NCBI RefSeq assembly: GCF_008868125.1
Contig: NZ_WAAQ01000001.1
Span: 744,001-808,000, forward strand
DNA from: Microbacterium maritypicum
GTDB taxonomy: Bacteria; Actinomycetota; Actinomycetes; Actinomycetales; Microbacteriaceae
Length of the DNA stretch: 64,000 bases
Direction of reading: 5' to 3'
Shown here in pieces: positions 8,733 through 17,485 of this stretch; position 1 is the stretch's first letter; every line of letters starts with the position of its first letter. The translations under genes and the position numbers were made by a program. The notes beneath the pieces were generated by a model that saw nothing but the letters and a program-made list of their open reading frames with translations, had not been told where the DNA came from and made no database searches.

Positions 8733-9065
8733 CTAGCTCGTAGACTCTTCGTCCCTCTCAGGCGCCTCGAGAACCTCATCGATGAGCATGATGCCGCCGG
8801 TCGAGTTCGCCGAGTGCATGAGCTCCTCGATCCACTTCACATTCAACTGTGGAGCGTCTGGCTCATCGAAGGTGAAACGGAGCGGGATTGACGGATGGAT
8901 CCAGATCGTCGAACGCCCGACCGGATCGCCCTCCGGATGCTTCCACGACAGGGTGAAGCTCTCATTCCGGCGCAGCTTTGTCGCGATGGCAACCTTCAGA
9001 TGCGCGAGCGCACGGTCATCGATGTGGACTGGATCGTTCGCCGCACCGTAGTTGAGAGTCGCCAT
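8733..9065 (-). CDS. DUF7882-type small conserved protein
   Basis: A 110-residue protein with YGAANDPVHIDDRALAHLKV, then IATKLRRNESFTLSW, then STIWIHPSIPLRF and a C-terminal STGGIMLIDE. From memory this is the short family widespread in Microbacteriaceae, now called DUF7882 and often misnamed ATP-dependent DNA ligase. No catalytic motif is visible and its role is unknown. A close paralogue lies on the same strand at 46545-46868, sharing nearly the whole central block. It appears to be a single-gene unit. Confidence 0.7.
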   Translation of the reverse strand: MATLNYGAANDPVHIDDRALAHLKVAIATKLRRNESFTLSWKHPEGDPVGRSTIWIHPSIPLRFTFDEPDAPQLNVKWIEELMHSANSTGGIMLIDEVLEAPERDEESTS

Positions 9066-9177
9066 AGCTCAACGGTATCGGCAGCCCCGGCGAATGAGAG
9101 CGTCGGCGTCGTGAGACGTCACGCATCGACGGGTGGGTGGGGCTCCGCGCGCAGAGCTCTCCACGCGGACAACTTTG

Positions 9178-9438
9178 CTAGTCGTAGCTTTGGTGCACGT
9201 GCCAGCCATCCTCACCTCTGAAGACGTCGAACACCAGCGAGTAACCCTCGTCATCCGTGCCCTGGAACCGCCACCCGCACAGTCCTCGGTCCGACCCTGG
9301 AACCGCTGACCAAATCGAGCGTCTGAGTCGCGTGGGCCTGTCAGAGACCTTCCAACGACGCCCGGCGAAGACCATGCGCGAGGGGATGTCGTCGACCATC
9401 CATATAGTCGCAGGTAGATGAGCAGGAGCCGGTCGCAT
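9178..9438 (-). CDS. DUF6504-like hypothetical protein
   Basis: An 86-residue protein from the ATG at 9438; the frame stays open further upstream, so an earlier start is possible. Segments IWMVDDIPSRMVFAGRRWKV, CGWRFQGTDDEG and FDVFRGEDGWHVHQSYD resemble small DUF6504-type proteins, which have a predicted compact beta fold and often lie near Y-family polymerase genes. The next gene is divergent, with only ~70 bases between the starts, so they may share a control region. Function is unknown and the family assignment is from memory. Confidence 0.6.
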   Translation of the reverse strand: MRPAPAHLPATIWMVDDIPSRMVFAGRRWKVSDRPTRLRRSIWSAVPGSDRGLCGWRFQGTDDEGYSLVFDVFRGEDGWHVHQSYD

Positions 9439-9505
9439 GAATCGACTATAGAACAAATCTTCGAATCTTGCTACCATTGTCACGGAGCCGGAGAAGGGAG
9501 CCGGC

Positions 9506-9826
9506 ATGGGCACAAGCAAGCGCCTGGCGGCCCACTATGACATGCGCTCCCAGAATCAGACCATCCTCGCCGCCGCCCGTGTCGGTCCTCTTCAATCGCT
9601 GACGGACCGCGAGCTCGCGCTCCGGGAACAGCCGGTCACGATCTACCCGCAGCCGTTTCGTACGGTCCGCGCCTGGGTGCGCTTCGGAGCCGAAGCGGTA
9701 AGGGTCGATGCGAAGCTCGCGCGGTCGACGCCATTGGCTGCAGGCATCGAGTTCCGGGCCGGTGACCAGACGTTCCGCTGCTGGGTCTGGGGCAATGCTG
9801 TCGCCGTCGACGAGGATTATGCGTAA
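9506..9826 (+). CDS. Conserved hypothetical protein
   Basis: A 106-residue soluble protein preceded by GGAGAAGGGAG, a strong ribosome-binding site. The N-terminus MGTSKRLAAHYD and the later WVRFGAEAVRVDAKLAR and FRCWVWGNAV recall short actinobacterial proteins found beside DUF6504 genes, probably with a small beta-rich domain. It is divergent from the DUF6504-like gene. No catalytic residues or membrane segments are seen, so no function is assigned. Confidence 0.6.
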   Translation: MGTSKRLAAHYDMRSQNQTILAAARVGPLQSLTDRELALREQPVTIYPQPFRTVRAWVRFGAEAVRVDAKLARSTPLAAGIEFRAGDQTFRCWVWGNAVAVDEDYA

Positions 9827-9847
9827 CTGCCGACAACGCCTCGACGA

Positions 9848-10097
9848 CTACGAGTCCGACACCAGCTGCTCGCGTTGGGCTCGTCGCGTCTTCAAGACCT
9901 TTCGAGAGTGCCAGGCAAGCAGCGCCGCCGACCCGGTCACCATGATCCCGATGAAGATCCATTGCGGGGACGGAGTAGGCGATGTTCCAGGTCAGCGTCA
10001 GCAGCAAGAGCCTGGCCATGTATGGGAAGAGCAGTGCGGAGCCGGCTGTCATCAACCACTCCCGGCGGTACCGCCGACCGGCTCCCCGCTTCGCCAT
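9848..10097 (-). pseudogene. Frameshifted small two-TM membrane protein
   Basis: From the ATG at 10097 the frame reads a basic start (MAKRGAGRRYRREW) and a hydrophobic helix (AGSALLFPYMARLLLLTLTW) up to about 9961. The next frame then continues sensibly with WIFIGIMVTGSAALLAW and a basic tail, HSRKVLKTRRAQREQ, to a stop at 9848-9850. One extra base near 9961 separates the halves. Joined, they give an ~83-residue protein with two membrane helices. It is either a recent pseudogene or a single-base sequence error. Confidence 0.6.
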
Positions 10098-10315
10098 GTG
10101 GTGAAAAAACGCGACAGTCGCCGATGTCCGTTCTAGGCAAGAGTCAGCGCCGCCTTCGTGATGCTGGCACGGCCTCCGGCAAGACAGAAACGGCGCTCCA
10201 TCTGACACCGCTCCGGAAGTCGCCTGTCGCGCTGATTCGCGCTCTGCATCGCACTGATCACACGCAGGCTTATCGAAGAGCGCGCGCCCACAACAGTCAA
10301 GACACAGTTGGACCG

Positions 10316-10741
10316 TCAGGCGCCTCTCGGCATCGTAAACCGACCGCTAGCGAAGGCGTAGAGAAGGTATGACCCGGCGATGGCGACAGCAGTGCTCAAC
10401 GAGATCATGAGCTCCCCGTTGGCGACGACCACCGCGCGACCGACCGGGTCGACAATGAAGAGGTTCACCCAGAGGAACATCCCGAGAACGATGAGTGTCG
10501 GGAGGACATTCTCTGCCACTCCAGCGCGCTCACGATAAACCCGAAGGTTGCGAGCACGTTCGTCGTACGACGCCTGCCACGCGCGTCGCTCGCGAGAGCC
10601 GGTCACCCGGTCCATAATGTTCTGATCGCGCTCGAGTTGACGTGACCAGCGCGCGGTCGGCTGGATTCGGGAGATCATCGCTCCAAGAACTGTGATCGTC
10701 AATGCGGTGATGACCGCGCGGGCGTCCGGAACAAGGTTCAT
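10316..10741 (-). CDS. Hypothetical integral membrane protein
   Basis: A 141-residue protein. Residues ~8-26 (VITALTITVLGAMI) look like one membrane helix. A charged, probably cytoplasmic stretch follows (WSRQLERDQNIMDRVTGSRE), then two hydrophobic helices around LPTLIVLGMFLWVNLFIV and LMISLSTAVAIAGSYLLYAF. No family is recognised. The frameshifted two-TM gene lies downstream on the same strand, 218 bases away. Confidence 0.6.
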   Translation of the reverse strand: MNLVPDARAVITALTITVLGAMISRIQPTARWSRQLERDQNIMDRVTGSRERRAWQASYDERARNLRVYRERAGVAENVLPTLIVLGMFLWVNLFIVDPVGRAVVVANGELMISLSTAVAIAGSYLLYAFASGRFTMPRGA

Positions 10742-11037
10742 ACACCAACGTTACTGACAGGGGCAGACACGCCACCGGTCACACGCATGCTGGGTCTCGA
10801 ACCTCTGCTTGCCTGGTCAGGTGGTGACTAGCCGGTCGTGGGCGTTGCTCTGCCGGAGGCGGAACCGGAACCGGGATGAGGAGGAAGAGCGCGAGCGAAC
10901 ACCGCGCTTCGAGTGACACGTGACATGAGGAGTTTCGCTGTACTCAACGTCGAGTCGACGACGGAAGCCCGCTGTTTCATTGGGACGGCACCTCCTCTAC
11001 GAGACTTCTGTCCCGTCCTCGGTGTCGTGGTCGCCAG
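10742..11037. other. ~300-base gap without a supported gene
   Basis: No open frame here has both a start signal and plausible content. The stretch separates the membrane-protein gene from the 3' end of the Mrr-like nuclease gene and should contain the promoter of the former. I see no clear hairpin or repeat. Confidence 0.5.
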
Positions 11038-12777
11038 CTACCTCCCGTCAGCCTGGCTCAGTTGCGGCAGTCGGCTGAATCCGGGGTGTTCGCGTATCCC
11101 CTCGATTCCCCAAGGCTGAGGGATCACTACTTCGTCGGCCACGCCGGAAAGCGGGGGAGCGTAGAGGAGCCAGGGCAGGCCGTCGATGGGCCGGAGTGCG
11201 ATCTTCATACCCGCCCCCTTGCCGTCGGCTAAAGCCTTGTTGAGCTGCTCGGCATCGTCAACCGTCGCGTGGTGTGCGTAGTAGCGAACCCTCTCAATTT
11301 CGAGCGGTTCTCCGAACAGCTCGACGCCGAAGCCGAGCTGCTCGATGAGGATCGCATTTCCTTCTCTGATCAGCGCCTCGAGGGTCTCGTCCGGCGTGCC
11401 GTCCAGTGTCCCGCCGAATGTTCCGTTGTACGGGTGCGCCACGGCCGAGCCCTCGAGAACCATGCGCATGATGCGAGCCCAGATGAAATCAGAACTGTCG
11501 ATCTCCCTCGGCAGGCGAAGTGCTACGTCGAAATGGTCCTCGAGTGCGCAGACGTCGTCTATGAGCGCCGCAAACCGAGCGTCCGGTATATCCGTCCCGG
11601 CCTCGCCTACTGTCAGAACAGTGGGCCCTGCATCGTTCAAAGAGAAAGCGAGGATGGGGGTGTTGCTCGATGCAGCCGTGAACCGCAACGCTCGGCGGAC
11701 CTCGCGCGCACTGTGGCCCTCGAAGTCGGTGCTGAAGGTGATGGTCCCAGGTTCCGTGTGGTCGAGTGGCAAGATCCAACGCTGATTAAGTCCACCTTCC
11801 ATGGCAACGTCGAACGTGTAGCCACCGAACCCATGCGCGAAGGATGTCGTCTTACCTCGGAGCACCGCGTGCACCCGCCCCGCGTCATCCCGAGCTTCCA
11901 GGCGAACAGTCATCGGCTGGTGCTCTGCTCCGTTCGGGCCAAGGTGGATCTCGACCTGGTCCAGCACTTCGCGGAACCAGTCGGGCCCGGTCTTCTCGAA
12001 AGAATGGATGACGCGGGTCGGCAGGACGATGCGTTCGAGGGTCCCGAACTTCATAGCGGATTCCCACTGCACCTTCAAACGTTCATCGTCTTTGGTGAAA
12101 CCCAATGTCACGTTCGCGCCGAGTGGTTCGCGTTTCAGGGCGTCGGGACGCTTCGGGAAGTAGGTCTCGGTGTAAGAACCATCGGGCTCGTAGGCGAAGG
12201 ACGTGCCCCAATACTCACTGCGGCTGTTGAGCCGATCCGTGATGCGGCTGACCTCCGAGTGCAGATCACCGGGACGCGCGAGAGCCGCTTCCTCGCGATT
12301 CACAGCGCGAAGCAGCTCGACGGCGCGGTCGACGGAGAAGCGCTCTTCGATGTCAGGGTGTTTGGCGAGCAACGCGTTCATCTCGGTTGGTGTCACGAAG
12401 GAGATGCGGACGTCGTGGCCTTTGCGCATCGCACGCACAACCTGTCGCTCCTTGTTTGTGACGTTCCGCGGCACGACAAGCGTCCAGACAGGTGGCTTAT
12501 GTGCCAATGCCTTGGTCAGCGATCTCTTGATCTGCTCCCGTCGCTTCACAAACCCTCCCGAGAAGCCTTCAGGGAAATGTTTGAGTTGGAAGATTCGAAC
12601 CAGCTGATCCGTCCGTTTGACTCGCACGTCGATGTCGATTCCTCCGTCGCCGCCGCGTCCGTCGATTGCCATCGCCACGAGACCGTCGCCTGAGAACTCG
12701 CGCACAAGCAGCGTCTCCACCAGTTCATTGAATGTCGCTTCATCGAGGTGCGACCATCGGATCCGGGACTGCTGCAT
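11038..12777 (-). CDS. Mrr-like PD-(D/E)XK nuclease fused to a long unknown region
   Basis: A 579-residue protein with GGAGGA before the ATG. Residues ~10-130 carry the Mrr-type nuclease pattern: FNELVETLL, then GGDGGIDIDV (D48) and FQLKHF (Q64, K66), the D...QxK core of Mrr_cat restriction enzymes. The remaining ~440 residues are not recognised; they look like mixed alpha/beta target-sensing or effector modules, without membrane helices. It lies downstream of an ApeA-like HEPN gene and a second nuclease on the same strand, with a 261-base gap before it that may hold its own promoter. A defence role is inferred from the nuclease core and the company it keeps. Confidence 0.75.
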   Translation of the reverse strand: MQQSRIRWSHLDEATFNELVETLLVREFSGDGLVAMAIDGRGGDGGIDIDVRVKRTDQLVRIFQLKHFPEGFSGGFVKRREQIKRSLTKALAHKPPVWTLVVPRNVTNKERQVVRAMRKGHDVRISFVTPTEMNALLAKHPDIEERFSVDRAVELLRAVNREEAALARPGDLHSEVSRITDRLNSRSEYWGTSFAYEPDGSYTETYFPKRPDALKREPLGANVTLGFTKDDERLKVQWESAMKFGTLERIVLPTRVIHSFEKTGPDWFREVLDQVEIHLGPNGAEHQPMTVRLEARDDAGRVHAVLRGKTTSFAHGFGGYTFDVAMEGGLNQRWILPLDHTEPGTITFSTDFEGHSAREVRRALRFTAASSNTPILAFSLNDAGPTVLTVGEAGTDIPDARFAALIDDVCALEDHFDVALRLPREIDSSDFIWARIMRMVLEGSAVAHPYNGTFGGTLDGTPDETLEALIREGNAILIEQLGFGVELFGEPLEIERVRYYAHHATVDDAEQLNKALADGKGAGMKIALRPIDGLPWLLYAPPLSGVADEVVIPQPWGIEGIREHPGFSRLPQLSQADGR

Positions 12778-13038
12778 CTTCGTCCTCCGTTGTTGTCCTC
12801 TCAGACTAGAGCCGCGCCGGACGCCGGTTCTGGATCAATCACTACGGACGGAGGTGATTCACGAAAGGCTCTATCACGGTGCCCCCTCCGGCCCTGCGGG
12901 GCGCGTTAACTCGAAGCTACGGGACAAGGATCGGTTCAACGACGCCTTGAGTTCTCAGCGCGCCGACGAGATCGCTGGCGCCGACGGCGAAGAGTATCTC
13001 TTGTGCCGAACGCTGCCTCTGGTGCTTAGTTCCGCTCA

Positions 13039-14655
13039 CTATTCCCGGGGGCGCTTTCTACTCGACCCGTCGTCGGCGTCAGGTGCTGCCGAGTCCGCCC
13101 CTCGGGTCGTTTCGTCGGACGATGAGGGATCAGCGGCGACCACGCTGCGTGTTGCGATCTGGATGACAATCGAATCGTCGTCGCAGAGCACGCGACGAGC
13201 GAGATGCGCCGCATGTGAGAGAACCGGGTGCTCATCCACGGCCTTCGACAAGACCGCCTGCGGGACGCCGAGCTCGTGGAGCAGGTTGAGGATCACCACC
13301 GCCGCTGTCACTTCGGTGACTGCGTGTAGGTGTTCCAGATCGTTTGAGGCTGTGCCGGTATGAGCGAGGAGGTTACGTCCGTCCTTGGCTGACTTGGCCC
13401 ATATCCCCGGGTCATGCACGAGTCGAAGCCCAGCGTCCCCGAGACGGCTAACCAAGTCGAGGAGTCGTTGTTTGAGAGTCGGGACGTTTGAATGTTCGGT
13501 GAGTCGGTCGGCGAGCCATGCCTTTTGTTCGGGCGCGACGGCGCCCAGCAGGGTTCTTCTCATCTCCTTGAACTCGGCGGGCGGAATGGGCGGCGATGGT
13601 TCGAGTGCGCGGTGCATTGACTCGGCAGCGGCAACTGCTGTCACGAGGCGGGTCTCGACGTATCCGTTGCGCACATACCGCAGACCAAGGATCATGCTGC
13701 GCGCGGCTGCGAACTTGTCGCGCACCTCTAGCCAGCGCGGCATGAGCTCCTCGAAGGGTAAATCGTCGAGTGTGAGTACGTAGTTCCGAAATGGGAGAGC
13801 ATCGTCGTCAGGACGCGGCTTGACGACCCTTTCCATGTAGATGGCGACCTCGTGCTGCTGGTCACGCATCGGATGATCTCCCGGCCACTGATCTGGTGTG
13901 GGCGGGACATACACTCGCATGCTGACGATGCCGCAAGCGCGAAGCGTTGACAGCGACATCAGGTCGGCAGTTGAGCTGAGCAAGTCGACCCAATACTTGA
14001 GCGGCTGCGGATCATCGCGCTCGAAGCGGATCACTTGGCTTTCCCGCACCCGGGTTACCCGTTGCGCACGGGAATCCTCCGAGAATGGATACCAGGCATA
14101 GTGGCTCAGCTTCACGCGGAGGGGCCCCGCTGTCGCAGTTAACGGAGCGAGGCGACGGAGCTCGATCTCACCCATCGTCTCGCCGCCCTGCGCATTGAAC
14201 TGAACTCTTGAGTCAACGCCACTCCTTCGTGACCAGACAGTCAGATCCTCGATGTCACCGACGCCCGCAACGAACGCCGCTTCGTCCGGCGCTTCCATTA
14301 ACGCCCCGACAAGAGCGGTGTTTGCTCGCACTTCGAGGGTGTCTGGCTCACCGAAGAAGCCGCCTCGGGCGGTGACAAGACTTACATTGAGGAGGGTGAC
14401 AGGCGCGTTGTCGCCATACCCGTGAACCATCGGCCAGACCTTCGTCTGATCGGTGATGATCGTCGAGCCATTCGGACCTGGGCGGGTCACTTGGTAGTCC
14501 CAGCCACCGATGAGTCGGAGCCGAAGCCCGGTTCCCGGGGCAAAGGATAATATCCCGGGCACCTTCTTGTCCGGTTCGTCGGGAAGCCACCAATGCCCCG
14601 TCCAGTCGCGCGATTCACTTAGCTGGGCCTCAGTCATAGGGGCATCATTGCGCAC
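13039..14655 (-). CDS. ApeA-like HEPN-domain anti-phage protein
   Basis: A 538-residue protein. The N-terminal region contains DWTGHWWLPDEPDKKVPG followed by LSF and LRLIGGWD, like the ApeA N-terminal domain (WWLPD..KKxPG). The C-terminal third is helical and contains RNLLAH at 427-432, the RNxxxH catalytic motif of HEPN ribonucleases. ApeA, described as an abortive-infection protein, senses phage and cuts host RNA; that role is carried over by similarity. The frame has a GTG start (14655) or an ATG at 14637, neither with a clear ribosome-binding site. The upstream nuclease gene ends 30 bases away, so the two are probably one transcript. Confidence 0.75.
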   Translation of the reverse strand: MRNDAPMTEAQLSESRDWTGHWWLPDEPDKKVPGILSFAPGTGLRLRLIGGWDYQVTRPGPNGSTIITDQTKVWPMVHGYGDNAPVTLLNVSLVTARGGFFGEPDTLEVRANTALVGALMEAPDEAAFVAGVGDIEDLTVWSRRSGVDSRVQFNAQGGETMGEIELRRLAPLTATAGPLRVKLSHYAWYPFSEDSRAQRVTRVRESQVIRFERDDPQPLKYWVDLLSSTADLMSLSTLRACGIVSMRVYVPPTPDQWPGDHPMRDQQHEVAIYMERVVKPRPDDDALPFRNYVLTLDDLPFEELMPRWLEVRDKFAAARSMILGLRYVRNGYVETRLVTAVAAAESMHRALEPSPPIPPAEFKEMRRTLLGAVAPEQKAWLADRLTEHSNVPTLKQRLLDLVSRLGDAGLRLVHDPGIWAKSAKDGRNLLAHTGTASNDLEHLHAVTEVTAAVVILNLLHELGVPQAVLSKAVDEHPVLSHAAHLARRVLCDDDSIVIQIATRSVVAADPSSSDETTRGADSAAPDADDGSSRKRPRE

Positions 14656-14684
14656 ACGTCCGACACGCGTCGGAAATCGAGTCG

Positions 14685-16517
14685 TTAGGCTCCTGCCAGT
14701 CGGAGGGCCCGCAACTCAGAAGGCTCAGGTGCCCAGCTCGCCATCTCGAGGGTGGCAGCGAACTGGCTGAAGCTCTCCACTCTCGTGAAGAACAGGTCGT
14801 CGTGACCCACGGGCAGAAGATCCCGCGAGTCCTTTCGCGGTGTGAAGATGAGCTCCGGGAGCAGAACAAAGCCCTCGATGTCGTATCCGGAGAAGTCGTA
14901 GTTGTCGCCTATCGGATCGGTACGTAGGGTCGCGATTCGGTCATGCCATTCGTCGAGAGCCTTATCGAGCCGGGTTCGTCCGTTCCTTGCTGCCGAATAT
15001 TCCCCTGCCAAGTAGCTCACCTTGGTCAAGAACTTCTTGCATGAGACGAGGAATAGTTTGGTGCCCGCCACGAGTAGCGCATCGACGTCGGTGATCTGTT
15101 TGCCGTTCAACTTGAGAGTCCGCCCGCGCATCGCTTGTATTGATGCTGGGGGTGCGAAAACGCTCTGATTGATCAGCTCCTGGCTTGCGAGCTCAAACTC
15201 CTCTGCCGACAGGTTAGCGATTGCGCCCCCTGTGTGTGGCGAGAGCTTGAGCTCGTGAGTGACATGCCATGTGTACGCCCAAACGTCCACCGTTGTTCGT
15301 CCCTCGCGTTCCTGGACTATCGGGCCCGGCAAGCTGCGTTCGCCTTGAACGTATCTCTCGCGGACTTGATCGAGTACTCGCGCCGCCGTGAGGCCACTCT
15401 GCTCGTTTGCGTCCAGCCATTCGGCGACCGGCTGACTGTCGAGCGTTCGTTCGAGCAGTGATAGGAGCTCGTCGGCGGCGACGTCCACGAGTCCCAGACG
15501 AGGTATCGATTGCCCCGCGTTCTCGGCATGTTCAAGGATGAAGCCGAGTAAAGCGTTTCCCAGCACGATTAGTGAGGCGGTGGCCTCGGGATTATCGAAG
15601 GATGCGAGGACTCCATGCCTTCCAAGAACCGTGTATGTTTCGTCTCCGGTCGTGAACATGCGCACCGTGAACTGGACAATCTTCTCCTGCGTCTGATCCG
15701 ACCGGAACGGCCCGTTCCAGGTCTGGTCAGGGGCAACACCGCCCTGGAATCTGTATGCCACAAGCATTGGGGGATCGCCATCAAGATCCACGCTCGTGTG
15801 TTCCGTCAGACGGGCTACGCCATCAGCCGTCTTCCAAGAGTTGCGGATGTCGAATTCTCGAAGAGACTCGCGGAGCTCGTCGCTGTTCCACGGGCGCGGA
15901 CGACGGTGGCGAGCGACCTTGTACTTGACGCCTTTGGTAGCACTTCGTACTGCGCCTTCGAGGCTATCGACCATGCCAGCCAGAGCCATGAGTCGTGCGA
16001 GCTTCATCGAGACGTCAGTGGGCGTCGTCGTGGCTTCGGTGTCGAAGCGCGTACCTCGAGCAGTACCAACCAAGTTCTCAGCGACGCGTTGTGTCGAATC
16101 GCCTTCATGATCCATCGTCCCCGACTCTGCATATGTGAGCGCGTGGGGGCCGAGCCGACGGATTAACCGCAGCCATGTTTCGGAGTCGTACTGGCCGGCA
16201 ACGTCGGTCGCTGCAAGCACCATCTGTTGTCGCAGCGCGACCATGTATTCAAAAGCTGCAGCGCCTTCGAGAACATCGCCGTCCTCCACCCTCGGGAGAG
16301 CGGCAAGGAGGCGATCCATTGCGGAGTCGAGTGCGGCTGGGTAACAGCGCACAAAGGCTTCGTCAAATGCATTGAAGTCAGATCGCGTCTGTGGCCCGGG
16401 ATGCGTCCGCTCGAGCTCCGATGGGGTCGCAGGCAGAGCGACCGTCTTCGGCGCGGATGCGTCCGGAGTCGGACGTCTGAATGCGTCTCCTGCAGGCATA
16501 CGACCATAGTGCCGCAC
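14685..16517 (-). CDS. Large protein with C-terminal PD-(D/E)XK-like nuclease domain
   Basis: A 610-residue protein from GTG 16517; ATG 16499 is an equally good start. The first ~400 residues are unrecognised and largely helical. The C-terminal ~200 residues contain FELASQELIN, then ITDVDALLV (D477/D479), KLFLVSCKK (S492, K494) and a helix rich in arginine and leucine, the layout of an E...D...(E/S)xK nuclease core with Ser in place of the usual Glu. It is first in a same-strand cluster with an ApeA-like HEPN protein. Tandem palindromes 37 bases upstream could be its operator. Base composition is visibly lower in G/C than in the core genes. Function as a defence nuclease is inferred. Confidence 0.65.
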   Translation of the reverse strand: MRHYGRMPAGDAFRRPTPDASAPKTVALPATPSELERTHPGPQTRSDFNAFDEAFVRCYPAALDSAMDRLLAALPRVEDGDVLEGAAAFEYMVALRQQMVLAATDVAGQYDSETWLRLIRRLGPHALTYAESGTMDHEGDSTQRVAENLVGTARGTRFDTEATTTPTDVSMKLARLMALAGMVDSLEGAVRSATKGVKYKVARHRRPRPWNSDELRESLREFDIRNSWKTADGVARLTEHTSVDLDGDPPMLVAYRFQGGVAPDQTWNGPFRSDQTQEKIVQFTVRMFTTGDETYTVLGRHGVLASFDNPEATASLIVLGNALLGFILEHAENAGQSIPRLGLVDVAADELLSLLERTLDSQPVAEWLDANEQSGLTAARVLDQVRERYVQGERSLPGPIVQEREGRTTVDVWAYTWHVTHELKLSPHTGGAIANLSAEEFELASQELINQSVFAPPASIQAMRGRTLKLNGKQITDVDALLVAGTKLFLVSCKKFLTKVSYLAGEYSAARNGRTRLDKALDEWHDRIATLRTDPIGDNYDFSGYDIEGFVLLPELIFTPRKDSRDLLPVGHDDLFFTRVESFSQFAATLEMASWAPEPSELRALRLAGA

Positions 16518-16553
16518 TCGCGCGGACTCGACATGCCGGGATCGGTCTTGACA

Positions 16554-16582
16554 TGTTCACGCCGTGAAATGTTCCGTGAACA
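16554..16582. promoter_or_regulatory. Tandem palindromes upstream of the nuclease/HEPN cluster
   Basis: Two perfect palindromes abut: TTCACG-C-CGTGAA (16556-16568) and TGTTC-CGT-GAACA (16570-16582). Together they also form a larger repeat with arms tgttcacg and cgtgaaca. They lie 37-65 bases before the first nuclease start, where a repressor would bind. They are also ~25 bases from the tRNA fragment, so they could instead be recombinase arm sites. Confidence 0.5.
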
Positions 16583-16606
16583 CGGGAGTGAACCCTCATC
16601 TGCGTA

Positions 16607-16642
16607 GATAACCGGTGCTCTGCCAACTGAGCTAGAGGCCCC
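16607..16642 (-). tRNA. Truncated tRNA (5' half only)
   Basis: Reading leftward from 16642, the sequence GGGGCCTCTAGCTCAGTTGG and the following CAGAGCACCGGT give an acceptor 5' strand, a D arm and the start of an anticodon stem. No complementary anticodon strand, T arm or AGGCCCC acceptor 3' strand follows. The break falls near the anticodon. The original identity cannot be read. This is probably the remnant of a tRNA used as an integration site by the region to the left. Confidence 0.5.
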
Positions 16643-16667
16643 TCATCAAAGTCTAGTGCGCACGACG

Positions 16668-16704
16668 AGGGGCCGTCGGCGACACAGCACCACCGACGGC
16701 CCCT
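16668..16704. terminator. Terminator hairpin beyond the fasciclin gene
   Basis: Arms 16668-16679 (aggggccgtcgg) and 16693-16704 are exact reverse complements. The hairpin lies 75 bases beyond the fasciclin stop on the minus strand and could also act on transcripts from the left, where it is followed by tttcctt. Confidence 0.65.
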
Positions 16705-16778
16705 TTCCTTCCCGGGTCTCTCCTCCAGAACCCGAGAAGGGCGTGTGCCGGGCGTCCTCCCACCCGGCTGTCCCTGGC

Positions 16779-17435
16779 TTAGGAAGCCGGGGGCATCAGA
16801 ACCGTGTCGATCAGGTACACGGTCGCGTTCGCGGTCTGCACTCCACCGCAGATGACGCTGGCGCCGTTGACCTTCAGGTCATCGCCGCTGCCGGTCACCT
16901 CGAGGTCGGCGCCCTGCACGGTCGTGTGCATGCCGTCGATGTCAGCCGGCTCGATCTGTCCGGGGACCACGTGGTACGTCAGGATCGAGCTCAGCGTGGC
17001 GCTGTCGGTCTTGAGGGCCTCGATCGTGGCGGGGTCGATCTTCGCGAAGGCGTCATCCACCGGTGCGAAGACGGTGAACTCGCCACCGTTCAGGGTGTCA
17101 ACGAGGTCGACGTCGGGGTTGAGCTGTCCGCTCACCGCAGCGACCAGCGTGGTCAGCAGCGGGTTGTTCGAAGCCGCGACCGCAACCGGGTCCTGCGACA
17201 TTCCCTCGACCGAGCCTGCGCCGTCCGGCACGGCGTCGGCGTATGCCGCGCAGCCGGGGCCGACCAGGTTGGCCGCCGGGTCCATCTCCATCGGCGTCGA
17301 CTCCGACGTCTCCGGTGCCGTCGGCTCGGACGATTCCGTGGTGCTGCCGCTGCCCATGGAACAGGCGGAGAGCAGGAACGCGCTCGCCAGGCCGAGGGTG
17401 ATCGCTGCGGTGACCTTCTTCTTGGTGCTGAACAT
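16779..17435 (-). CDS. Fasciclin-domain lipoprotein
   Basis: A 218-residue exported protein. The ATG at 17435 has GAAGGAG in front and leads a lipoprotein signal with lipobox LLSAC. After a Ser/Thr/Glu-rich linker comes one fasciclin (FAS1) domain with the hallmark [33 protein letters not shown] and a C-terminal [10 protein letters not shown]. It resembles MPT70/MPT83 of mycobacteria, secreted or lipid-anchored adhesion proteins under SigK control. It is divergent from sigK-rskA here and has a SigK-type promoter, so it is very likely the main SigK target. Confidence 0.9.
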   Translation of the reverse strand: MFSTKKKVTAAITLGLASAFLLSACSMGSGSTTESSEPTAPETSESTPMEMDPAANLVGPGCAAYADAVPDGAGSVEGMSQDPVAVAASNNPLLTTLVAAVSGQLNPDVDLVDTLNGGEFTVFAPVDDAFAKIDPATIEALKTDSATLSSILTYHVVPGQIEPADIDGMHTTVQGADLEVTGSGDDLKVNGASVICGGVQTANATVYLIDTVLMPPAS

Positions 17436-17485
17436 GTCGAGCTCCTTCAGAACTGAGCCACGGCCTCTCCGTGGCGTCGAGGGCT

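Noticed and set aside
10785-10812. A T-arm-like sequence on the minus strand (GGTTCGAGACC)
   Set aside because: No acceptor, D or anticodon arm is nearby; probably chance.
11269-12693. A 474-codon plus-strand open frame opposite the Mrr-like nuclease
   Set aside because: The nuclease on the minus strand has a ribosome-binding site and conserved motifs; the plus-strand product has none.
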